Shown: piece by piece, positions 1-4,065 of the stretch | How positions within the stretch are numbered: position 1 is the stretch's first letter | Layout: every line of letters starts with the position of its first letter | From: Acidimicrobiaceae bacterium | GTDB taxonomy: Bacteria; Actinomycetota; Acidimicrobiia; Acidimicrobiales; RAAP-2 | Direction: 5' to 3' | DNA length: 6,270 nucleotides | Assembly: GCA_003133005.1 (NCBI GenBank) | Contig: PKZI01000201.1 | Coordinates: 195 to 6,464 of the forward strand | Translations under genes and position numbers: made by a program | Notes under the pieces: generated by a model | Databases searched by the model: none | What the model saw: only the letters and a program-made list of their open reading frames with translations | What the model was told of the DNA's origin: nothing

Positions 1-881
1 GCCGCGAACGTGATCGCGAGCAGCAGTGCCCAACCTCCCACCGCAGAGTACGCAATCGCCGTCCACAACCCGCGCGGAGCGGCGCGCTCGGCGTCGAGGG
101 TTTCTTCCGACAAGTGCGCTGAGGCGTCATAACCGGTGAACGTGTACATAGTCAACAAGAAGCCCAGCGGTAGGACGAAGAACCAATAGAAGTGACCCGA
201 GAACCCGCTGTTGTTGATCCGATGCGAGAACACCCAGGAGAAGCTCTGGTGCGACGATGGCCCGAAGATCATCACACCCACGATCACGACGACTCCAGCG
301 AGCATCCACCACGCCGAAATCCGGTTGAGGAGCGCCACCAAGTGTGAAGAGAAGACGTTGATCAGACTGTGCACGGCGAGGATGATGAAGAACAAGATGA
401 ACGTGTGGTGCAGGATGGTCGAGGGATCCGTCGTCGTGAAGTTAAGGATGAAGTGGAGCCCGTAAATGGCCAGCACCGAATTCAAGAACGAGGCGCAACC
501 GTAGTCGACGGCGGCCACGATGGAGATGAGGCCGAGCAGGTTGAACCAACCCGTGAACCACGCCCAGCGCACACCACCAAGGCTGTACGCCCAGTAATAG
601 ATGCCGCCCGCCGTCGGATACTTCGACGCGAGTTCGGCCATTGAAAGCCCGACGAGCAAGACCAGGAGACTGATCACCGGCCAACCGATCGAGATCGCTA
701 TTGGTCCTCCGTCGTTCCACGCCTGCCCAAACGTCGTGAAGCAGCCACTGAGAACGCAAATGATCGTGAGTGAAATCGCGAAATTAGAGAATCCACTCCA
801 GCCGCGATTGAGCTCTTGTTTGTAGCCGAGGGCCGCAAGCTTTCCCTCGTCCGACGACATCTTCCCAGAGCTTTCGCTCAT
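1..881 (-). CDS. APC-superfamily amino acid permease, N-terminal part (runs off left edge)
   Basis: An integral membrane transporter, probably importing or exchanging amino acids or related amines across the cytoplasmic membrane. The frame is open from an ATG at 881-879 to the left edge, giving 293 residues; relatives are about 500, so the C-terminal part is missing. A short hydrophilic N-terminus is followed by roughly seven hydrophobic segments (about residues 33-53, 61-81, 103-127, 158-176, 188-207, 230-249, 276-292). Family signatures include the glycine-rich first helix region ending in NDGGP (56-60), MAELASKYPTAGG (81-93), WFTGWFNLLG (108-117) and TGYDASAHLSEET (249-261), typical of the amino acid/choline transporter branch. 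The first ATG is preferred because GGGGAGGG (885-892) lies just upstream; Met8 would sit too far from it. It is transcribed away from the tRNA. The substrate cannot be read from this fragment. Confidence 0.93.
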   Translation of the reverse strand, partial: MSESSGKMSSDEGKLAALGYKQELNRGWSGFSNFAISLTIICVLSGCFTTFGQAWNDGGPIAISIGWPVISLLVLLVGLSMAELASKYPTAGGIYYWAYSLGGVRWAWFTGWFNLLGLISIVAAVDYGCASFLNSVLAIYGLHFILNFTTTDPSTILHHTFILFFIILAVHSLINVFSSHLVALLNRISAWWMLAGVVVIVGVMIFGPSSHQSFSWVFSHRINNSGFSGHFYWFFVLPLGFLLTMYTFTGYDASAHLSEETLDAERAAPRGLWTAIAYSAVGGWALLLAITFA

Positions 882-889
882 CGACCCTC

Positions 890-946
890 CCCAAGTTGTG
901 GTCCCGCGGGACGTGTAACTATGAGCGATTGTCGCCCAAGTTGGGC
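890..946 (-). promoter_or_regulatory. Palindromes in the permease leader, possible operator
   Basis: Two palindromes lie between the proposed transcription start and the permease ribosome binding site: a perfect 12-bp one, GTCCCGCGGGAC (901-912), and GCCCAAGTTGGGC (934-946), symmetric around one central base. The nonamer CCCAAGTTG occurs twice in direct orientation, at 890-898 and 935-943, 45 bp apart. These could be repressor half-sites or leader RNA hairpins controlling the permease. No known regulator motif is recognised. Confidence 0.3.
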
Positions 947-949
947 CAG

Positions 950-998
950 AATATACACGAATCGTTTATCGGCATTTGAGAATTAACAAAAAATTTTT
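950..998 (-). promoter_or_regulatory. Putative permease promoter with UP-element-like tract
   Basis: On the minus strand a TATATT hexamer (955-950) would start transcription near 943, giving a leader of about 60 nt before the permease ATG. The -35 region around 973-978 (CAAATG) is poor. An A5T6 tract followed by GTTAAT (998-982) falls at about -55 to -39 and fits the remembered E. coli UP-element consensus (AAAWWTWTTTTNNNAAA) at nearly every position. A good alpha-CTD site could compensate for the weak -35. The A-tract/T-tract would also bend DNA. This is pattern reading only, with no transcript data. Confidence 0.45.
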
Positions 999-1299
999 CT
1001 TCGCGATTTCTCGATTGCGCCGCACTCTTGGATAACGGTAAACAGTGCGCCGAAGTGTGTGGCCGTTCAAGTGCGCGGCCAATCACTTTGACCGGATGAA
1101 GTACTCTTCGACGCACCGTAATCTTCAACTACGTCGTCGCGGCCCGATGCACTCATCCGCCACGGCGATCTTGGAAAAGACCTCGACCCTTCGTACTCAA
1201 ATGCTCCGGGGCCAAACGTGCGCGAGGGTTGAAGACGACTCGCGATTAAACCTATGGCCTCGTACGCGGAGCGAGCTCGCAGAGGTAGCCAGCCCTTTT

Positions 1300-1327
1300 T
1301 TGGATGTTTGACGAGGGTGGATAGACT
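1300..1327 (+). promoter_or_regulatory. Possible tRNA-Arg promoter
   Basis: TAGACT at 1322-1327 matches the -10 hexamer of actinobacterial stable-RNA promoters as I remember them and would start transcription near 1334, about 20 nt before the tRNA. The matching -35 (TTGGAT, 1300-1305, 16-bp spacer) is weak. TTGACG at 1308-1313 is a better -35 but is only 8 bp from the hexamer, so the two cannot work together. Confidence 0.35.
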
Positions 1328-1354
1328 GCTGTCGATTGGGCGAAAGCCGTACAT

Positions 1355-1426
1355 GCCCTCGTAGCTCAGCGGATAGAGCATTGGCCTCCGAAGCCATGTG
1401 CCCGGGTTCGAGTCCCGGCGGGGGCA
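1355..1426 (+). tRNA. tRNA-Arg, anticodon CCG
   Basis: A full cloverleaf can be drawn by hand. The acceptor stem is GCCCTCG (1355-1361) with CGGGGGC (1419-1425), including one T-G pair. The D-stem is GCTC/GAGC (1364-1367, 1376-1379). The anticodon stem is 1381-1385 with 1393-1397, and its loop CTCCGAA (1386-1392) holds anticodon CCG at 1388-1390, reading CGG arginine codons. The T-stem is CCGGG/CCCGG with TTCGAGT loop (1402-1418). The discriminator base is A1426. The CCA end is not encoded and must be added enzymatically. The outermost anticodon-stem pair is T-T, which is tolerated in similar tRNA-Arg genes. Confidence 0.96.
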
Positions 1427-1557
1427 CTTAGTTTTCAACGAAGATTCTGATATTGGCGAAGATTGCGGACGGTACAACCTGCCTGAAGTTACCAGTCTTT
1501 AATGACCGTGAGCGCTGGCTTACGGGCGATACACGGGCCGCAATAACACACCTCGCC

Positions 1558-2493
1558 TTATAGAACGTCACCGTACTGATGGACGACGTCTAAGCACTCT
1601 TGATAGTTCGGTAGCGTGGAGCCGGGCCAAAGATACTGCGGAAGAACGACTTTGTACTCTCTTGCCTGAAGCAGGGTTGCGTCACGATTGAAAGCCTTAG
1701 AAGTCGAGAATCCCCCGACTGGGTAGGAAGTCGAAGCCATCCCAAGGGCTTTCGTGTGCTGGCACACTTCTCGCGCAGTAACCATTGTTCCTATTCCCGC
1801 AAGTTCTGCTCGAACCTCTTCTGACCGCAGAAGTTGGTGAACGTCGTAGTAGTGACGAACGACACTGCGAACCCGGTCATCCCGGCCCGGCCCAGAGCGC
1901 CCGTGCGCCTCGTGCAGGATTACGAGCTTCTCCACGAGAGTGCGAGCCGGTGACAGGACTGCAACTTCGAATGAAGCTGCCTCTTCAATGGTTTCGCCAA
2001 GAAGGATCGCCGCTGTTTCAGCCACTGGCGATGTAATTGTGCGAACATCCCTGGGAACTGCCCCGCCACGATTCCCGAGCTCGAGCTTTACGCCACGATC
2101 GCCGTCGGGAGCGTTGGGGAATGAAAAGTAACAGGCACGGTAATCCCCTTTATGAACGGTTTCCACCTCTAATGCCGCCTCCAGGCCGGTTGCTTCTTCC
2201 GCTGCTCGCACGAGAGACTTCATCGCAGTTTCTATGGCATGATCGCTGCCCGCAGCTACGACAAGAAGATCGACGTCTTCGGAGAAACGATCGATCAGTC
2301 CGAAAACTTTCGAGAGGCTGGTGCCACCCTTGAAGGCCAGCTCTACACCAATCTCGTCGGCCTTCTGAGCGCACGCGCGCAGTACCTCAGTAAGCCAAAA
2401 GTCTTTACGAAGATGGCGAACCGGTCTTGAGGTGATCTCCGACGCACGTACTGCCGCGGCTTCGATCAAAAGAGGGTCGTCGCGAAGCCTCAC
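1558..2493 (-). CDS. abiEii: AbiEii/AbiGii-type nucleotidyltransferase toxin (type IV TA)
   Basis: A cytoplasmic toxin of the AbiEii family (PF08843/DUF1814; 311 residues). Such proteins are nucleotidyltransferase-fold enzymes; studied members act on nucleotides or tRNA ends and stop growth, giving phage abortive infection or plasmid stability. The core is visible: KGGTSLSK (55-62), then SEDVDL (71-76) with the metal-binding pair Asp73 and Asp75, VKLELG (135-140), ARTLVEKL (183-190) with the conserved Lys189, and RHYYDVHQLL (213-222). All key residues are present and the length is normal, so it looks active. The start is GTG (2493-2491), overlapping the antitoxin stop by four bases (GTGA); AAGGTGA (2504-2510) may be its ribosome site. 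Co-transcription with translational coupling to the upstream antitoxin is likely. Its true target here is unknown. Confidence 0.92.
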   Translation of the reverse strand: MRLRDDPLLIEAAAVRASEITSRPVRHLRKDFWLTEVLRACAQKADEIGVELAFKGGTSLSKVFGLIDRFSEDVDLLVVAAGSDHAIETAMKSLVRAAEEATGLEAALEVETVHKGDYRACYFSFPNAPDGDRGVKLELGNRGGAVPRDVRTITSPVAETAAILLGETIEEAASFEVAVLSPARTLVEKLVILHEAHGRSGPGRDDRVRSVVRHYYDVHQLLRSEEVRAELAGIGTMVTAREVCQHTKALGMASTSYPVGGFSTSKAFNRDATLLQAREYKVVLPQYLWPGSTLPNYQECLDVVHQYGDVL

Positions 2494-3095
2494 GAATATT
2501 CCATCACCTTGCTCACCTCGGCCCAGCGCTCTCGAAGCCCTACGTGGCGTTCGCGCTCAACATCCTTCGCAATTGCTTCGAGGCGAATACGCGAAGATTC
2601 GTTCAGAAGCGAGATTGTTTTGAGCAAGTCAGCCCATGTACCCTCAACAGCCGACGGCCAATCGCGCAGCACCTCAATCACCGCTACTTCGTCCTCCGAA
2701 AGGTTCAGTTCGCGACGGGACCACGATCGTTCGCTGAACTGCACCCCGGGAACGTCGGACGGCGTCTTGCCAGGTACCGCGATCACGGGATAACCCGGAA
2801 CTTGCGACGTCAGGCCAAGACGGTGCACCGCGGCAACGCCGGCAGGGCCTGACCCCTTGCCCCCAACCTTGATCGCCACCGCCTCCGGTGCCGGAGGCAC
2901 CATGCCAAGGCGAGTCACTGGACCCTTCCAGTAAAGACCCTTTCGAACCCGCAGTAACTTTCCGTCGCGCGCGAGTCGCGAGAAGGCGGCATCGACAGCC
3001 CCCGACGGTCCGCCGAAGACCGACGCACTAACGAACGAGCGGAGTGGCATTCGAGACACCCGGCTCTTCACTTTGGCTGCAATTGAAGACTCCAT
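2490..3095 (-). CDS. abiEi: AbiEi-like winged-helix antitoxin (DUF6088-like)
   Basis: The first gene of the AbiE operon (201 residues). AbiEi-family proteins neutralise the toxin without forming a stable complex (type IV) and repress their own promoter. The N-terminal part reads as a winged helix: helices in residues 1-45, with AFSRLARDGKLLRVRKGLYW (37-56) matching the recognition helix and wing with its typical RVRKGLY. The middle part, with GPAGVAAVHRLGLTSQVPGY (83-102), resembles the conserved antitoxin domain in which an Ala-rich helix is followed by a hydrophobic strand. The C-terminal third (about 130-197) is helical and charged. The start is ATG 3095-3093; no strong Shine-Dalgarno precedes it, and a leaderless transcript is possible. 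The TGA stop overlaps the toxin GTG. The family call is strong; the DUF6088 subfamily is from memory. Confidence 0.87.
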   Translation of the reverse strand: MESSIAAKVKSRVSRMPLRSFVSASVFGGPSGAVDAAFSRLARDGKLLRVRKGLYWKGPVTRLGMVPPAPEAVAIKVGGKGSGPAGVAAVHRLGLTSQVPGYPVIAVPGKTPSDVPGVQFSERSWSRRELNLSEDEVAVIEVLRDWPSAVEGTWADLLKTISLLNESSRIRLEAIAKDVERERHVGLRERWAEVSKVMEYS

Positions 3096-3132
3096 GTCAG
3101 ATAAGTCTACCTATTTCCTGACAAAATGCAAA
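3095..3132 (-). promoter_or_regulatory. Candidate abiE promoter and autoregulatory operator
   Basis: On the minus strand TTTGCA (3132-3127), a 17-bp spacer and TAGACT (3109-3104) form a plausible promoter; the -10 ends 8 bp before the ATG, so the mRNA could be leaderless. The -10 is bracketed by an inverted repeat: TGTCAGATAA (3095-3104) faces the complement of TTTCCTGACA (3114-3123), with a perfect 6-bp outer part and 8 of 10 positions symmetric. The arms are centred about 19 bp apart, near two helical turns. AbiEi antitoxins are known to bind inverted repeats at their own promoter, so binding here would block RNA polymerase. Confidence 0.5.
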
Positions 3133-3145
3133 CAAAAAACTTCGT

Positions 3146-3167
3146 GAAGCCTGAAGAGAAGCCTGAA
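3146..3167. repeat. Short tandem direct repeat GAAGCCTGAA x2
   Basis: GAAGCCTGAA occurs at 3146-3155 and 3158-3167, a 12-bp period, upstream of the proposed abiE -35. It may be an additional binding site for one of the two antitoxins or chance. It shares no clear sequence with either candidate operator. Confidence 0.35.
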
Positions 3168-3314
3168 AACCGAGCGATTTCATCGCAAGATCATCTCATC
3201 CAAGTCATCGTCGAGAGCAACGCGTAACGAATGCCTCGAAAGGAGCTCCAAGGACCGCGACCGCCGCCTCATCAGCGTTGAAAAAGTGGACAACTCGCCA
3301 GATCGGTCCGAAAT

Positions 3315-3342
3315 TGATACCACTCTGATACCATATCGGTAT
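3315..3342 (+). promoter_or_regulatory. Candidate RHH operator overlapping the start codon
   Basis: TGATACC occurs at 3315-3321 and 3326-3332, 11 bp apart (about one helical turn), and ATACC (3328-3332) faces GGTAT (3338-3342) in an inverted repeat with a 5-bp centre. Repeated short half-sites at such spacing are typical of ribbon-helix-helix repressors. TACCAT (3329-3334) fits an actinobacterial TAnnnT -10 and would place the start at about 3341, the A of the ATG, giving a leaderless message. That agrees with the lack of a Shine-Dalgarno site. No clear -35 pairs with it. Confidence 0.45.
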
Positions 3343-3547
3343 GGCGTTTACCGTTCGCACCGACGAGGCATTCGAAGACGCGCTTGATACCCTCTGCAGA
3401 ACCGAAGGCCTGTCGCGCCAAGAAGTCGTACGCCGTGCGGTCCTCGAGCGCTTTGAGCGGACCCGTCACAACGACCGCGTGGCGGACTCCACTGCTCGAA
3501 TGGCCAGTCGATGGGGTGACGTCTTGGAGCGACTTGCATCAACGTGA
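3341..3547 (+). CDS. Ribbon-helix-helix (CopG-like) antitoxin
   Basis: A 68-residue antitoxin paired with the downstream Doc-type toxin. Residues 2-8 (AFTVRTD) form the DNA-contacting strand, 9-23 helix A, and 25-41 (SRQEVVRRAVLERFERT) helix B after the usual SRQE turn; RHH proteins dimerise through these to bind operator half-sites. The C-terminal tail (about 45-68, with MASRWGDVLERL) should be the segment that covers the toxin. The start is ATG 3341, just after and within the repeated GATACC sites, so autoregulation is likely. The stop overlaps the toxin GTG by GTGA. This is not the AbrB-like Phd antitoxin of phage P1 but the RHH partner seen with many actinobacterial Doc proteins. The pairing is inferred from position and size. 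Confidence 0.85.
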   Translation: MAFTVRTDEAFEDALDTLCRTEGLSRQEVVRRAVLERFERTRHNDRVADSTARMASRWGDVLERLAST

Positions 3548-3918
3548 ACAACGTCGAGTATCTCGATATCGACGACGTGATGGAGATCATTCGTTTCCTT
3601 AATGTCGGTCCGGTTCGTGACGTCGGTCTACTTGATTCTGCGATCAACCGGCCCCTGTCGAGCGCCTTCGGCGAAGACGCGTACGCGACCCTTGACCTAA
3701 AAGCTGCAGCCCTACTTCACTCGCTCACGAAGAACCACGCGCTCATTGACGGCAACAAACGAATCGCGTGGCTTTGCACCGTCGTCTTTTGTGATTTGGA
3801 CGATGCCGAGTCAGATCTCAGCGACGACGATGCATTTCAACTCGTCTGGGATGTTGCAAGCACGCATATGGATGTTGCGACTATTGCCGAGCGATTGAAT
3901 GTTAAAACGCGCCACTAA
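3544..3918 (+). CDS. doc: Doc-type Fic-fold toxin (death-on-curing family)
   Basis: A 124-residue toxin of the Doc branch of the Fic family. P1 Doc phosphorylates EF-Tu and halts translation; this protein probably does the same in the cytoplasm until bound by its antitoxin. The Fic loop is HALIDGNKR at residues 65-73, with catalytic His65, Asp69 and Asn71. Lys72 stands where AMP-transferring Fic proteins have Gly, a Doc hallmark linked to kinase rather than AMPylation chemistry. The usual Phe of HxF is Leu67. Upstream landmarks are VRDVGLLDSAINRP (24-37) and EDAYATLDLKAAALLHSL (44-61). The length is typical. The start is GTG at 3544, overlapping the antitoxin stop; the nearest GGAG (3526-3529) is distant, so translation probably depends on coupling. 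The downstream ATG (Met13) would remove conserved N-terminal residues. It is convergent with the surface-protein gene. Confidence 0.93.
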   Translation: MNNVEYLDIDDVMEIIRFLNVGPVRDVGLLDSAINRPLSSAFGEDAYATLDLKAAALLHSLTKNHALIDGNKRIAWLCTVVFCDLDDAESDLSDDDAFQLVWDVASTHMDVATIAERLNVKTRH

Positions 3919-4008
3919 TCCATGTTCAAAACTACGGGCAGTGACGCACTCAGGTCACGGTGCGGCATCGAGCTCTCGTCGATTCCCGATTGTGAGCAGT
4001 GGCACAAA

Positions 4009-4052
4009 AGCCAACTCCCCTGCCTCTCTATCGAGAGACAGGGGAGTTGGCT
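4009..4052 (-). terminator. Strong hairpin terminator of the surface-protein gene
   Basis: AGCCAACTCCCCTG (4009-4022) pairs perfectly with CAGGGGAGTTGGCT (4039-4052). After one C-A mismatch, CTCTC/GAGAG (4024-4028, 4033-4037) extends the stem around a TATC loop. On the minus strand the stem is followed by TTTT (4009-4006), and the hairpin begins 14 nt after the TAA of the surface-protein gene, so it should end that transcript. In the plus direction no T-run follows, so it would at best weakly stop doc transcription. Confidence 0.85.
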
Positions 4053-4065
4053 CCTTAGGCTTTGA

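Larger units (their letters stand above)
882..1354. other. Gene-free intergenic region between permease and tRNA-Arg
   Basis: No convincing coding frame is present on either strand; the short open frames have odd composition and no family signature. The left part holds the permease control sequences. Other structures are an inverted repeat TGGCCG/CGGCCA (1060-1065 and 1076-1081, 10-nt loop, no T-run, so not a terminator) and a perfect 10-bp palindrome GCGAGCTCGC (1271-1280). A T-run at 1295-1301 lacks a good preceding stem. I see nothing that identifies an RNA gene in 1082-1270. Confidence 0.6.

Noticed and set aside
127..759. Open frames inside the permease (127-312 and 442-759 minus; 211-465, 369-644 and 601-825 plus)
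   Set aside because: They are in other frames of a clear seven-helix permease fragment and have Arg-rich or low-information composition without family signatures.
1290..1301. T-run after AGCCC as a terminator upstream of the tRNA
   Set aside because: There is no stable stem immediately before it; the palindrome at 1271-1280 is too far away and is not adjacent to the T-run.
1045..1311. 88-residue plus-strand open frame upstream of the tRNA
   Set aside because: No ribosome site, no recognisable family, unlike coding composition, and it runs into the tRNA promoter region.
1067..1477. Minus-strand open frames across the tRNA, including 1197-1427, with peptides like RRDSNPG and GLEPGHMASEANALSAELRG
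   Set aside because: These are the familiar spurious translations of the strand opposite a tRNA gene; the recognisable peptide is just antisense tRNA sequence.
1785..2852. Plus-strand and off-frame minus-strand frames across the AbiE genes (for example 2037-2333, 2150-2374, 2544-2852)
   Set aside because: They overlap two well-supported genes fully and show no conserved motif or start signals.
3348..3647. 99-residue minus-strand frame opposite the RHH/Doc junction
   Set aside because: It lies opposite two recognised genes with a known overlap arrangement, and its composition is that of an antisense shadow.
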